Position numbers and translations under genes: made by a program. The notes beneath the pieces were generated by a model. That model was not told the origin of the DNA. It ran no database searches and saw only the letters and a list, made by a program, of their open reading frames with translations. Source: Paenibacillus sp. CAA11 (GTDB taxonomy: Bacteria; Bacillota; Bacilli; Paenibacillales; Paenibacillaceae). Taken from it: a stretch of DNA of 64,000 nucleotides. The stretch lies in the NCBI RefSeq assembly GCF_003060825.1, contig NZ_CP028922.1, forward strand, positions 4,495,001 to 4,559,000. The letters run 5' to 3'. Shown here piece after piece: positions 8,842-18,169 of the stretch (positions are counted from its first letter, which is position 1; every line of letters starts with the position of its first letter).

Positions 8842-10227
8842 CTAACGAAGCTGAAGAATATCCATATACAGCTTCCGGTCAGCTGTCGCTGTGAGCTGAC
8901 TGTTATGCCACAGTAAGGTGAAATCCCCGTTGTACCTCATACAGCTGTCATAGCAGCGGCGGATTTCCGATAGAGCCTCCTCCCCCTGAAGCCCCATGTA
9001 AGACGGGTGGATCACCGATTGATCCATGACCAGGAGCGGGCGTTCTCTCAAGCGAAGGGCCCTTCGGTTAAGAAGATGGAATACCGGGTATTCGTAGCAG
9101 GCGCCTGCTCTAAAGCCGATCTGCTCCGGGTATCCCAGGCTGCTGTCATAGGTGAGTCCGGCATCCTCCCACTGCTGCCACGTATCCGGCCCATTCCAGC
9201 GCAGATAGTGCTGGCGCCCGCCGTAAGATGGCTGCTTGATCCCCACAGACTCCGCAGCCGCCAGCAACCGGTTGAACTGCTCGCGGATCATCCCCTCCTG
9301 GCGGCTGCTGTCATAGGAGGGGTGCAGGCCTATTTCATGGCCCCGCGCAGCAATGCTCTGTAGAAGCCTTATCAGCCGGGGATTCTTCAGCGTATAATTG
9401 CCATCCCAGCGCGGGTCGGTCTGATCGGTCATGAAGTAGAAGGAGCTCTTTAGGCCTTGGCGTTCGCTCTGCTCCATCAGCCAGTCGTATGTATCGAACG
9501 GGTCATGGGCCCGTGTCCACAGCCCTGGAGGCAGCATCGTAAGCTTCAGCAGACCCGAGCGCAGATCCTTGCGCCGGAGAATATCCCCTAGCGCTTCACG
9601 CGCTGCGTCCCGGCGCCTTCGGCCCGTTCTGTAGTAGGCAAAATCAACATCATGGCTCACCATCCGGCGCGCCTTCCGCGGCGGACGCTGCAGACCAGGC
9701 CATAGAGCCGACATCCGCAACCACAACAGCTCCGCATATTCGTTCACAAGCGGGCGATTCAGGAATCCCTCCTTCGCCGCCAGCGATGCCGAGGCAGGAA
9801 AGCGTCCATGCCTGTCCCTAAGCGGCACGACCACCTCTTCGTACCGGGTCAGCAGAAAAAAGGCTCCCCCGAACACATCCACGCCGCAGTAGTCCTGATC
9901 TTGTGCTTTGGAGAAGTAGCTCCCATCAGCAGACGGCTCCCCGTATAGGACAGGCAAGGACGGCAGCAAACCGTGTCCCGGATCAATGCGGTCCAACGGG
10001 CAAGAGGGCAGAGAAGATGCCCCCAGCCAGCTTGAGTCTGGCATCCGCAGCAGAACATCCGCCACCCGCAGCCTGCTTGCTTCTCCCCCCTCGTCAAGCT
10101 CAATCTCTACGTCCGGATATTCCCCGAATTCAACGCGGCAGGAAAGCCCTAAAAATTCTTCAAGCATAACCCGGTAAATATATTCCCGTTCCGGGATGCG
10201 GACAGCGGGCGAATAGACAACAAGCAT
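8842..10227 (-). CDS. polysaccharide deacetylase-like (NodB-fold) protein
   Basis: About 461 residues. The longest frame begins further upstream, but ATG at 10227 follows AAAGGGGG and sits just after the flippase stop, giving MLVVYSPAVRIPEREYIY. The C-terminal ~260 residues are a NodB-like TIM barrel: VSHDVDFAYY (motif 1 with two Asp), GHEIGLHPSYDS (metal-binding His), and a late LLWHNSQ. The N-terminal ~180 residues form an extra domain that I associate with DUF7033-type proteins found in polysaccharide clusters. It may remove N-acetyl groups from the polymer or its precursor; it has no signal peptide, so it probably acts in the cytosol. Confidence 0.8.
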   Translation of the reverse strand: MLVVYSPAVRIPEREYIYRVMLEEFLGLSCRVEFGEYPDVEIELDEGGEASRLRVADVLLRMPDSSWLGASSLPSCPLDRIDPGHGLLPSLPVLYGEPSADGSYFSKAQDQDYCGVDVFGGAFFLLTRYEEVVVPLRDRHGRFPASASLAAKEGFLNRPLVNEYAELLWLRMSALWPGLQRPPRKARRMVSHDVDFAYYRTGRRRRDAAREALGDILRRKDLRSGLLKLTMLPPGLWTRAHDPFDTYDWLMEQSERQGLKSSFYFMTDQTDPRWDGNYTLKNPRLIRLLQSIAARGHEIGLHPSYDSSRQEGMIREQFNRLLAAAESVGIKQPSYGGRQHYLRWNGPDTWQQWEDAGLTYDSSLGYPEQIGFRAGACYEYPVFHLLNRRALRLRERPLLVMDQSVIHPSYMGLQGEEALSEIRRCYDSCMRYNGDFTLLWHNSQLTATADRKLYMDILQLR

Positions 10228-10232
10228 CCCGC

Positions 10233-11555
10233 TTACCCCCTTTCCGCCGTAGAAGCCGGCAGCTCGGCAGACTCCGTCTGGCGGTATTTGCGGACAGACC
10301 ACCAGGACAGTCCCAAATGCAGCACATAGCCCAATGTGGAAGCTGCACTGTAGAGCCAGAGCGCAGTTTCCGCAGACTGATGCGTATAACAGGCGGCTAG
10401 AAGCGCACCCAGCACTAGAATCGTCCGCACAATCTCCCGGTACAGGTGCAGATCCTGCCGTTCCATGACATCAATGGTGGTGCCGACCGAATTGGCGACG
10501 AACTGGCTCAGATACATCAGCGACAGAATCCGAATGAATTCACCGGACTCCCGCCATTCATTTCCGAATAGATAAGAGAAGGCATAGGGGGCGACAAATA
10601 CAAACAGCAGAACCATAGCCAGGCCCATGATGAACATATGCAGCACGGTCTTTCGAAAGAGCGGGTACAGCTTCCCCGGGTCCTTCACCATATACTCGGA
10701 GGAATCGGCCAGATAAACGCTTTTTACCGACGACATAATCAGCGTCATAGGCGAACCCAAAATCCGCTGCCCGAGCGCGAACCAACCCGCCACCTGCGGT
10801 CCGTAGAAGGAGGCGAACAGAACGGTCGGCAGATATAAACCGAGGCCGTTCAGCATGTTCGAAGCCGTAGACAGCAGGGGGAACCTGCGGTAGCGGTAGG
10901 CGGTCTCCTTGAGATCCGCCCATCCAGGCTTCTCCTCATGGCGCCGGGCATCCCTGCGCCACAGCCTCCACTGCGGAATCAGACCGCCGAACCTTCCCGC
11001 GATGTCGCCCAAGATCAAGCCCAGCGGCCCCCAGTGCATAAGGCTAAGCCCCATCTGGGCGGAAACCTGGCTCAGGCTTTGCGTATATTTGGTGCGGGAC
11101 AGCTGTTTGAAGTATTTTTTACGGATGGACCAGTAATTCAGAATTTGATAGAAGCCCGCTCCGAACAGGCTGATAATGAAGAAAAAATAGTAATGGGGCA
11201 GATAGGACTCATGAAGCCAGGATCCGAGCGGCTCTCTTAGGATATAAATTCCGATGCCGCTGGCCAGGCTGACGCCCACACATATGCTGAGGGATAAACG
11301 GATGACGCTGAAGGCCGTCTTGTCATCTTCAGGAAGAGTGATGGCATTCTCATAGGAGAAGGAGACCAGCATCAGCAGAATGCCGATGATGGACAGGTAC
11401 ATGGAGTAGGTGCCATATTCGGTAGGACTGTACAGCCGTGTAATGACCGGCAGCGTAACCAGGATAATCAGCTGGCTTGCCAGCGTCCCGCCTGCCAGAA
11501 CAAAGACACTGCGCAGAAATTTATCAAGAGCAAGCTTCTTCAAATATGCAAGCAT
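10233..11555 (-). CDS. Wzx-type oligosaccharide flippase (MATE/MOP superfamily)
   Basis: 440 residues with 12 or so membrane segments; the opening FVLAGGTLASQLIILVTLPV and ITRLYSPTEYGTYSMYLS are characteristic of polysaccharide biosynthesis/flippase proteins. It would flip the lipid-linked repeat unit to the outer face of the membrane, before polymerisation by the neighbouring Wzy. The start ATG follows GGTGGAGG. It lies 12 bases after the aminotransferase gene and five bases before the deacetylase gene, so it is co-transcribed. Confidence 0.93.
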   Translation of the reverse strand: MLAYLKKLALDKFLRSVFVLAGGTLASQLIILVTLPVITRLYSPTEYGTYSMYLSIIGILLMLVSFSYENAITLPEDDKTAFSVIRLSLSICVGVSLASGIGIYILREPLGSWLHESYLPHYYFFFIISLFGAGFYQILNYWSIRKKYFKQLSRTKYTQSLSQVSAQMGLSLMHWGPLGLILGDIAGRFGGLIPQWRLWRRDARRHEEKPGWADLKETAYRYRRFPLLSTASNMLNGLGLYLPTVLFASFYGPQVAGWFALGQRILGSPMTLIMSSVKSVYLADSSEYMVKDPGKLYPLFRKTVLHMFIMGLAMVLLFVFVAPYAFSYLFGNEWRESGEFIRILSLMYLSQFVANSVGTTIDVMERQDLHLYREIVRTILVLGALLAACYTHQSAETALWLYSAASTLGYVLHLGLSWWSVRKYRQTESAELPASTAERG

Positions 11556-11567
11556 GAGCCCTCCACC

Positions 11568-12701
11568 TCAGATTTGCAGCGCGTGTTGAACCTGACCTGC
11601 AACATAGGCTTGGACGGCCTCCTCCATATGCGGCCAGATCGGGATCGACAGCACCTCCTGTGACAGCTGCTCCGCCACGGGAAGATGCAGCTGCAGATGG
11701 CGGTAGACCGGAAGCTGGTGCACAGGCAGCGGATAATAGATCATACTGCCGATCCCTGCCTCGTCCAGACGCGCCTTCAGCTCATCGCGTTTGCCTCCCT
11801 GGACCCGCAGGGTGAATTGATGGTAGACATGCTCCGCCTCTTCCCGGACACTCGGGAGAAGGACCCCCTCCACATCCTGTAGAAGCTCCCGGTAGAGACC
11901 GGCCGCCTCTCGCCGGGCTTGGTTCCACTCGTCGAGGTAAGGCAGCTTGATGCGCAGAATCGCGGCCTGCAGCTCATCCAGCCGAGAATTGTAGCCAAGG
12001 CTCTCATTCATATATTTCTTCTTGGAGCCGTGGGTTCGCAGCATGGCGGCCCGCTCCGCAAGTTCCTCCTGATCCGTAACGAGCAGGCCTCCGTCTCCGA
12101 ATGCCCCTAAATTTTTGGATGGAAAAAAGGAAAAGCATCCCGCATCTCCAAAGGAGCCGGCCATGCGGCCCTGCCATCTGGCGCCGAAAGCCTGGGCCGC
12201 ATCCTCAATGAGCCGGAGCCCATGCTCCTCTGCCAGATCCGTCAGGCGGTTCATATCCGCCGGTTGGCCGAACAGGTGCACGGGCAGAATCGCTTTGGTC
12301 CGAGGAGTAATCGCCTCCTCCACCCGCTGCGGGTTCAGATTGAACGAATCCGGTTCCACGTCGACGAAGACGGGAACAGCTCCGACCTGACTGACCGCTT
12401 CTGCAGTAGCAAAGAAGGTGAAGGGAGACGTAATCACCTCATCCCCCGGCCCAATGCCGGACGCCAAGAGGGCGATGACCAGCGCGTCGGTCCCCGAATT
12501 CATGCTGACAGCATAGCGCACACCGAGATAATCGGCGGCCTCCTGTTCAAATGCCTTCACATTAGGCCCCATAATAAAGGTTCCGCGATCCAGCACCTCT
12601 TCGATGGCCGCCATCAGCTGCGGCTTCAGCCGCTGCGTTTCAGCGGTCAGGTCAAGCGCCGGAATTCGTCCCGGATAAGAGCTCAGTACACTAGGTTCCA
12701 T
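11568..12701 (-). CDS. DegT/DnrJ/EryC1/StrS aminotransferase (WbpE-like)
   Basis: 377 residues of the sugar aminotransferase family: PALDLTAETQRL at the start, GTDALVIAL, DEVITSPFTFFATAEA, DAAQAFGARWQGR, and the pyridoxal-phosphate lysine in SFFPSKNLGAFGDGG. With its neighbours it fits WbpE, which converts the 3-keto sugar made by WbpB/WbpA into UDP-3-amino-GlcNAcA with glutamate as amino donor. The gene overlaps the acetyltransferase gene by 11 bases, as expected for successive pathway steps. The pathway role comes from context; the family call is secure. Confidence 0.92.
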   Translation of the reverse strand: MEPSVLSSYPGRIPALDLTAETQRLKPQLMAAIEEVLDRGTFIMGPNVKAFEQEAADYLGVRYAVSMNSGTDALVIALLASGIGPGDEVITSPFTFFATAEAVSQVGAVPVFVDVEPDSFNLNPQRVEEAITPRTKAILPVHLFGQPADMNRLTDLAEEHGLRLIEDAAQAFGARWQGRMAGSFGDAGCFSFFPSKNLGAFGDGGLLVTDQEELAERAAMLRTHGSKKKYMNESLGYNSRLDELQAAILRIKLPYLDEWNQARREAAGLYRELLQDVEGVLLPSVREEAEHVYHQFTLRVQGGKRDELKARLDEAGIGSMIYYPLPVHQLPVYRHLQLHLPVAEQLSQEVLSIPIWPHMEEAVQAYVAGQVQHALQI

Positions 12702-13290
12702 GGTTACCCTCGCCTTCTTGAATTTTGCTTACCTGGTCATGCTCCATTTGATAGGCCCTTGCGCAGTCCCCGCAGACGGCCTGATGCTGAACAAAAGCTA
12801 GTGTGCTGCCGCATTCGCAGACCCAGCCTGTTCGCTTGGCGGGAACGCCCGCATAGAGGGCATAGGGCGGAACATCCCTCGTAACGACAGCCCCCGCAGC
12901 AACTAGCGCCCATTCTCCAATCGTGATTCCGCAGACAATCGTGGCGTTAGCTCCGATAGAGGCTCCCCGCTTGACCCGTGTCTGCAGGTAGTCAGATGGC
13001 GTATTGCGCGGGAAGGCCGACCTTGGTGTTGCCACATTGGTGAACACCATGCTCGGACCGCAGAAGACGTAGTCCTCCAGCTCCACGCCTTCATAGACGG
13101 ACACGTTGTTCTGAATTTTGACGCCGCGGCCAATCTGAACTCTTGATGCGATATAGACGTTCTGCCCGAGCGTACAATTCTGACCGATCACAGCCTCCGG
13201 CGAAATATGTGAGTAGTGCCAGATACGGGTACCCTCGCCGATCTCGGCTCCCTGATCGATGATAGCTGTTGGATGTGCGAAATAGTTCAT
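12691..13290 (-). CDS. left-handed beta-helix N-acetyltransferase (WbpD-like)
   Basis: 199 residues of hexapeptide repeats (IGEGTRIWHYSHISPEAVIG, IGRGVKIQNNVSVYEG, VKRGASIGANATIVCG) ending in VVTRDVPPYALYAGVPAKR. This is the standard form of WbpD-type enzymes, which acetylate the 3-amino group of UDP-3-amino-GlcNAcA. The tail (about residues 157-180) carries four Cys as CECG and CGDC, a probable small zinc-binding module. The ATG follows AAGGAG, and the gene ends 11 bases inside the aminotransferase gene. Substrate is inferred from the WbpB-A-D-E order. Confidence 0.9.
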   Translation of the reverse strand: MNYFAHPTAIIDQGAEIGEGTRIWHYSHISPEAVIGQNCTLGQNVYIASRVQIGRGVKIQNNVSVYEGVELEDYVFCGPSMVFTNVATPRSAFPRNTPSDYLQTRVKRGASIGANATIVCGITIGEWALVAAGAVVTRDVPPYALYAGVPAKRTGWVCECGSTLAFVQHQAVCGDCARAYQMEHDQVSKIQEGEGNHGT

Positions 13291-13308
13291 AGGCTTCTAA
13301 GCTCCTTG

Positions 13309-14655
13309 TTATAACAAATAGTAAGCCTCCGGCTTCAGACCTTTCCGGCTGCGCAGCGCGCCGCGGGTATCGAAGAGAATCCGGCTTTCCTTAGCAATCA
13401 GCTCATAATCAAAACCGGAATGATCGGTTGTGATGACAGCAATATCTGCGGATGCAAGCAGCTGGGGTGTCATTTCCTCGCAGGCATACTCCCGCTGGCG
13501 GTGCCGGATACTCCGGATATGCGTATCGCTGATGATCACCTTTGCACCTTTGCTTTCCAGCAGTTCTATCATTTTCAGTACCGGCGACTCCCGGTAATCA
13601 TCAATGTCTTTCTTATAAGCAGCACCCAGCAGATAAACGGTGGAGCCGCTCACCGCCTTCCGGTGCTCGTTCAGAACGTCCCCGATCCGCTGAACGACAA
13701 ACTCCGGCATGGCATTGTTGATCTCTCCTGCCAGCTCGATCAGCCGCGTATGATAGTTATACTCTTTGGCCTTCCAAGTAAGGTAGAACGGGTCCACCGG
13801 AATACAGTGTCCGCCAAGGCCCGGTCCCGGATAGAAGGCCATGAAGCCATAAGGCTTCGTGCCTGCTGCCTCAATGACCTCCCAGACGTCAATATTCATC
13901 CGGCTGCACAGCAGCGCCATCTCATTGGCAAGGGCAATATTGATGTGGCGGAAGGTGTTCTCATAGATCTTCTCCATCTCAGCCACTGCCGGACTTGAAA
14001 CCACCTTCACTTCCCCCTCCAGCACCTGCCGGTATAAGGCTGCGGCAATCTGAGAGCATGCAGGCGTTATACCTCCTACAACCTTAGGGGTGTTCTTCGT
14101 GTTGTAGGACTTGTTGCCTGGATCGACCCGCTCCGGGGAATAGGCCAGAAAGAAATCCCGGCCGCATACTAGACCTGTCGCTTCCAGAATGGGACGGATC
14201 AGCTCTTCGGTCGTTCCGGGGTAGGTCGTGCTCTCCAGCACGACCAGCATTCCCGGATGAAGCTCCTTGGCAATCTCCCGGACCGAATTCTCCACATAGC
14301 TCGTATCCGGCTGCCGGTAAAGATCCAGCGGGGTAGGGACGCAGATCGCCACCGCATCCACTTCCCGCAGGAACGCATAATCGGCGGTGGCCCGCAGCCT
14401 CCCGCTCTCTACCATCAGGCGAAGATCCTCATCGACGACATCTCCGATGTAGTTATAGCCGGCGTTCACCATATCAATCTTCCCGGCCTGCACATCGAAT
14501 CCAATCACATGGTAGCCGGCCTTGGCTTTCTCTACCGAGAGTGGCAGCCCCACATAGCCAAGTCCGATCACCCCGATCACGGCGGTTCTGTCGTTCAGCC
14601 GCTGCAGCAGACTCTCCTGCAGCAGCGAGTCAGCTGTTTCCTTAGGCGTGTTCAT
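13309..14655 (-). CDS. UDP-N-acetylglucosamine 6-dehydrogenase (WbpA-like)
   Basis: 448 residues of the UDP-glucose/GDP-mannose dehydrogenase family: VIGLGYVGLPLSVEKAKAG (NAD-binding), VAICVPTPL, LESTTYPGTTEE, and the catalytic Cys in GGHCIPVDPFYLTWK, followed by LLGAAYKKDIDDYRESP. It oxidises UDP-GlcNAc twice to UDP-GlcNAcA. A longer frame extends 80 codons upstream over the oxidoreductase gene, but the ATG at 14655 has GGGAGG before it, starts the conserved protein and shares an ATGA overlap with the upstream stop, so the longer start is rejected. Confidence 0.93.
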   Translation of the reverse strand: MNTPKETADSLLQESLLQRLNDRTAVIGVIGLGYVGLPLSVEKAKAGYHVIGFDVQAGKIDMVNAGYNYIGDVVDEDLRLMVESGRLRATADYAFLREVDAVAICVPTPLDLYRQPDTSYVENSVREIAKELHPGMLVVLESTTYPGTTEELIRPILEATGLVCGRDFFLAYSPERVDPGNKSYNTKNTPKVVGGITPACSQIAAALYRQVLEGEVKVVSSPAVAEMEKIYENTFRHINIALANEMALLCSRMNIDVWEVIEAAGTKPYGFMAFYPGPGLGGHCIPVDPFYLTWKAKEYNYHTRLIELAGEINNAMPEFVVQRIGDVLNEHRKAVSGSTVYLLGAAYKKDIDDYRESPVLKMIELLESKGAKVIISDTHIRSIRHRQREYACEEMTPQLLASADIAVITTDHSGFDYELIAKESRILFDTRGALRSRKGLKPEAYYLL

Positions 14656-15686
14656 CGTGTTCCTCCCATTTCCGCATATATACCGCGCTGTGCCTCGGCA
14701 TCCGCAAGCAGATCCAGGACCAGCTTGATTGCACGCCGTCCATCCTCCAGCGTAATCGCAGGGGGGCGGTCTTCTGCGATAGCTTGAACCATATCGCGGA
14801 TAAGTTCGGCATGGCCTCCCGCGCCCTGAGGATTGCTGTTGATCTCCTGCTTCAGAGCCTCCTGCTGCTCTGCGCTCATGGAATCGCATTCCCAATGAAC
14901 AATTCGGTTCGCCACCGGGCCGCCAATCACGGCATACCCCCGCTCCCCGAACACGCTGATGGATTCCTCCAGGCTGTGATCATAGATCGTGGTGGCCGCT
15001 TCCAGCACCCCGAGGGCTCCCTGCTCGAAGCGCAGAGCCGCTACAGCCACATCCTCGGCTTCCATGCTTCTAAGCCGGGTAGCAGCCAGCCCCTTCACCT
15101 CAGTGACAGGGCCAAACAGCCACTGCAGCAGGTCGATGCTGTGGATGGCCTGATTCATCAGCACCCCGCCATCCATCAGCCGGGTGCCTCGCCAGGCCGC
15201 CTGATCATAATACTGCTGGCTGCGGTTCCACCGGATGGTGGCATTGACGTGACTAAGCCGTCCGAATACTCCCCTTTCCAGCGCCGTCTTAAGCGCCATC
15301 ATCGCAGGACGGTAGCGGTTCGGATGCACTACCGCGGCCTTCACCCCTGCCCGGTGCACCGCCTCTGCCACCTCATCCGCTGCGTTAAGGGTCAAGGCGA
15401 GCGGCTTCTCGATCAGGAGGTGCTTCCCGGCCGCAGCCGCCGCAACCGCTAACCCGGCATGCAGGCCGCTTGGCGTACAGATACATACCGCCATAATTTC
15501 CGGCGCTTCTCTCAGCATATCCTCCATGCTCCTGAACCGTTTGACCGCAAGCCCCTGTCCGGCACGCTCCAATTGCCCGAGGTCCGGATCGCACAAGGCG
15601 GCAAGCCTTGCGCCAGGGACCTCTTGGATCGCCTGTATATGCTTGCTGGCAATATGGCCGCAGCCGACCACTGCGAATTCAATCAT
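14652..15686 (-). CDS. Gfo/Idh/MocA family oxidoreductase (WbpB-like)
   Basis: 344 residues. The N-terminal Rossmann fold begins FAVVGCGHIASKHIQAI; the conserved EKP motif appears as LLIEKPLAL, and the C-terminal dimer domain follows with LMDGGVLMNQAIHSIDLLQW. Placed directly before the UDP-GlcNAc dehydrogenase, acetyltransferase and aminotransferase genes it matches WbpB, which oxidises C3 of UDP-GlcNAcA with recycling of NAD. The ATG follows AAGGAG. It overlaps the chain-length regulator gene by four bases on one side and wbpA-like by four on the other. Confidence 0.9.
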   Translation of the reverse strand: MIEFAVVGCGHIASKHIQAIQEVPGARLAALCDPDLGQLERAGQGLAVKRFRSMEDMLREAPEIMAVCICTPSGLHAGLAVAAAAAGKHLLIEKPLALTLNAADEVAEAVHRAGVKAAVVHPNRYRPAMMALKTALERGVFGRLSHVNATIRWNRSQQYYDQAAWRGTRLMDGGVLMNQAIHSIDLLQWLFGPVTEVKGLAATRLRSMEAEDVAVAALRFEQGALGVLEAATTIYDHSLEESISVFGERGYAVIGGPVANRIVHWECDSMSAEQQEALKQEINSNPQGAGGHAELIRDMVQAIAEDRPPAITLEDGRRAIKLVLDLLADAEAQRGIYAEMGGTR

Positions 15687-16369
15687 GCTTGTGTCACTCC
15701 TTCATGGTTAGGTCCTCTGCTCTCTGCAGGGCCGGGATATGCATCTTCACGAATTCCGCTCTCCACAGGACGCTTGCGCCTGCGACTCGCCCGCCGCTTC
15801 TCCAGCAGCAGCGAGATACATAGCGCCGCTCCAATTCCAATGAACAGCGACAGCGCCAGATTCAGCTTCTTCTTCGGACTGACCGGGACCGCAGTCTCCT
15901 CCGGATCAGCGTAGTCGAGCACGCGAATGTTCGCGTTATGTACAATCTCCTTGGACTTCAGAATAAACGCATCCGCAAAGGCGTTCGCAAGCCTCAGCGC
16001 CTGCTTGGGGTTGTCATCCACGGCCTGCAGAAGAATGACCAACGTGCCGGGATCTGTCCGCGCTTCAATCTTGGCAAGGAGCTGGAAGACCGATTCCTTC
16101 AGGTTCAGCCTCTGCTTTACCTCGTTGGCAATATAGCGGCTCTGAATGGCATCCTCGTACGTCTTGGTCAGCATCTGACTGGCCAAGAACTCATTGTAGG
16201 TGCCCGACTCGCTGTCTCCGGGAAGATTGGCCACCAAGCTGGCCTGAGCCCTGTACTGGGGCTGAATCAGCTGGTTTATTAAGAACCCCGCACCCACACA
16301 TAATCCCAAGGTTATCAGGCAGGCCAAATAGTGGCGCCTGACTGCGGTGAACAACAGGCCTACATCCAA
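15683..16369 (-). CDS. Wzz/CapA-type polysaccharide chain-length regulator
   Basis: 228 residues with two membrane segments (about 14-33 and 169-190) flanking an extracellular domain, the layout of polysaccharide co-polymerases (YveK/CapA-like). VLDYADPEETAVPVSPKKKL is the proline-rich stretch before the second segment. No ATP-binding tyrosine kinase domain is fused and none follows in the operon, so a partner kinase would have to be elsewhere. The start is TTG, preceded by GATGAGG; an ATG just upstream runs straight into a stop. It is the first gene of the operon; the ~160 bases upstream (to the terminator at 16529) should hold the promoter, but I see no convincing -35/-10 pair. Confidence 0.85.
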   Translation of the reverse strand: MDVGLLFTAVRRHYLACLITLGLCVGAGFLINQLIQPQYRAQASLVANLPGDSESGTYNEFLASQMLTKTYEDAIQSRYIANEVKQRLNLKESVFQLLAKIEARTDPGTLVILLQAVDDNPKQALRLANAFADAFILKSKEIVHNANIRVLDYADPEETAVPVSPKKKLNLALSLFIGIGAALCISLLLEKRRASRRRKRPVESGIREDAYPGPAESRGPNHEGVTQA

Positions 16370-16528
16370 ATGTACTCACCTCATCTTTTTTGAAGAACAA
16401 AAGCCGAGTCTGCACAGCCCACGCACTCTTGTCCGCTCGTTATATGTCATCGTATGAGCGGCTCGCTCCGCTTAGAAGCTTTTTTCTAAAATTTCAGTGA
16501 CAGTCCAGCCGAGTTCTCTGATATGCCA

Positions 16529-16573
16529 CAAAAAAAGGTTCTATACCGGACTTCTCTACCGGCATAGAACCTT
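16529..16573 (-). terminator. rho-independent terminator after the beta-helix gene
   Basis: Near-perfect 15-bp stem (arms 16535-16549 and 16559-16573, sequence AAGGTTCTATNCCGG) with a 9-base loop, followed on the minus strand by seven T residues. It lies 41 bases after the stop of the beta-helix gene and separates it from the EPS operon. Confidence 0.85.
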
Positions 16574-16614
16574 ACGGGAGCGCGTATATTTAGATTGCAT
16601 AGAGGTGACAAGCC

Positions 16615-17997
16615 TTATTTAACCACAACATTGCAATTTGTAGGACCAAGCTGAACGCGGAAGTTTCTGGCGGAGATCCGGTTGCCCAGCACTTGTATAT
16701 CCTGCTGAAAGTATCCAGGCAGATAAGTCGTAAGATCAATGCCTCCGCCCTGGCTCATCTGAATATCGTTGCTTTGAATCAGGCCGTCCTTGGCGTTCTG
16801 CCAGGTCCAAATACCGCGCTCTCCATGGCGGAGTGTGTTATTTGCTATCGTAAATTCTTCAATGTTGCCAAGCCGAATGGAGGTTGTTCCCTGAATGGAG
16901 CTGCGGGCTCCCATCACCACCGTATTGCCTTTGATGGATATGTCCCGCACAGTCTCACCGTCGCCGACCTCGATCGCCGCATAGAAGCTGCCCTTTCCTT
17001 CAATGATGTTATTCATCACGGAATTGCTGCTTCCATATACGCTGATGGCCGCATACATATCCGGTGCCAGCTTGCCCTTCTGTGTTCCTTGGAAATAGTT
17101 ATCGTTCAAATAGGAGTTGATAATCCGGTTACCTTCGACCTCGATCCCTTCCGCATAGATCTTAATCGCTCGCTTGGCACAATGATCGAAGGTGTTGTTG
17201 ATGATTCTAACCTCCATATCATGCCCATTGCCGCTATCCATGTGAGGGTCCTCTACATACAGGCCGTCCCCATCATCCGCGGGCCCAATATGGTGTATAT
17301 GCGAATCGCGAATCTCTACGTCATGTGCCGGCAGCTCCCTCGATCCCCAGGTGGTGGTCACGTAAATGCCGCGGGCGACCATGCTTCCTTCGGAAAGATT
17401 ACGGGCAACGACATTCTTCACTTCTATATCGGAAATCCGGATTGTCTGGGTATCTCCATAGACTACGATTCCGGCTATAACCCCCGAATAATAGTCGCTG
17501 TTCTTGTCCTTGCTTTGTGCTGCATTGGACACTACCAGACGGGTTAGGGTAATCCGGCTGCTTCCTCCGCCAATGACCAGCACGCGGTTCACCTGCTGAT
17601 TACCATCGAGAGCCAGGTTCCGAATCTCGATATCATGGCCGGAGAGCCTCATCATCTCCCATCCGAAGGTGCGGGGCGATGCCTTAATTACGGATGCACT
17701 TCCCTCACCATAGAGCGTAGTACCGCTGCTAACACGGAGCGTTTTGCTCCCCTGAACCAGATAGGTTCCCTTCGGAAAATAAACAGATGCACCTCCAAGC
17801 TTGGCGGCGGCATCCAGAGCCTTCTGTATGGCTGCCGTATCATCCCACAGCCCATTACCGCGGGCCCCGTAATCCCTTACATTGATCAGATTGGCAGAGA
17901 TGTGGACCTTGCCGCCGGAAGAATCCCGAGAACAGAGCGTGCTCACGGCCACCAGCAGCGTACCCAGCGTAACACCTTTGACGATGCGCTTTACCAT
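16615..17997 (-). CDS. secreted right-handed beta-helix protein (pectate-lyase-3 / GH28-related fold)
   Basis: 460 residues. A hydrophobic N terminus (KGVTLGTLLVAVSTLC) serves as a signal peptide; the Cys at its end may be a loose lipobox, though LC without a small residue before it is weak. Then comes NVRDYGARGNGLWDDTAAIQKAL, the hallmark of pectate_lyase_3 domains, and a long parallel beta-helix with repeated asparagine ladders (ITLTRLVVSNAA, IRNLALDGNQ, EVRIINNTFDH). Such proteins bind or cleave polysaccharides. Its position at the head of the EPS operon, same strand, suggests action on that polymer, but a terminator separates them. The ATG follows GGAGGG. Confidence 0.8.
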   Translation of the reverse strand: MVKRIVKGVTLGTLLVAVSTLCSRDSSGGKVHISANLINVRDYGARGNGLWDDTAAIQKALDAAAKLGGASVYFPKGTYLVQGSKTLRVSSGTTLYGEGSASVIKASPRTFGWEMMRLSGHDIEIRNLALDGNQQVNRVLVIGGGSSRITLTRLVVSNAAQSKDKNSDYYSGVIAGIVVYGDTQTIRISDIEVKNVVARNLSEGSMVARGIYVTTTWGSRELPAHDVEIRDSHIHHIGPADDGDGLYVEDPHMDSGNGHDMEVRIINNTFDHCAKRAIKIYAEGIEVEGNRIINSYLNDNYFQGTQKGKLAPDMYAAISVYGSSNSVMNNIIEGKGSFYAAIEVGDGETVRDISIKGNTVVMGARSSIQGTTSIRLGNIEEFTIANNTLRHGERGIWTWQNAKDGLIQSNDIQMSQGGGIDLTTYLPGYFQQDIQVLGNRISARNFRVQLGPTNCNVVVK

Positions 17998-18169
17998 GAT
18001 TTATCCCTCCGATGTCATACATGATTCACAATCTATTAAAATAGGTAAATATGGTAAATTATGTATATATTATATCGTGGAAAATGTTCTTCTGGCAAAC
18101 CCATTTTCATATCTATGGAATAAACAAGTATAAGATGATGGTATAGAAAGGAGATTTCCTCAATCAATC

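Noticed and set aside
14656..14895. 80-codon N-terminal extension of the UDP-GlcNAc dehydrogenase
   Set aside because: It overlaps the upstream oxidoreductase gene out of frame; the ATG at 14655 has GGGAGG and begins the conserved domain.
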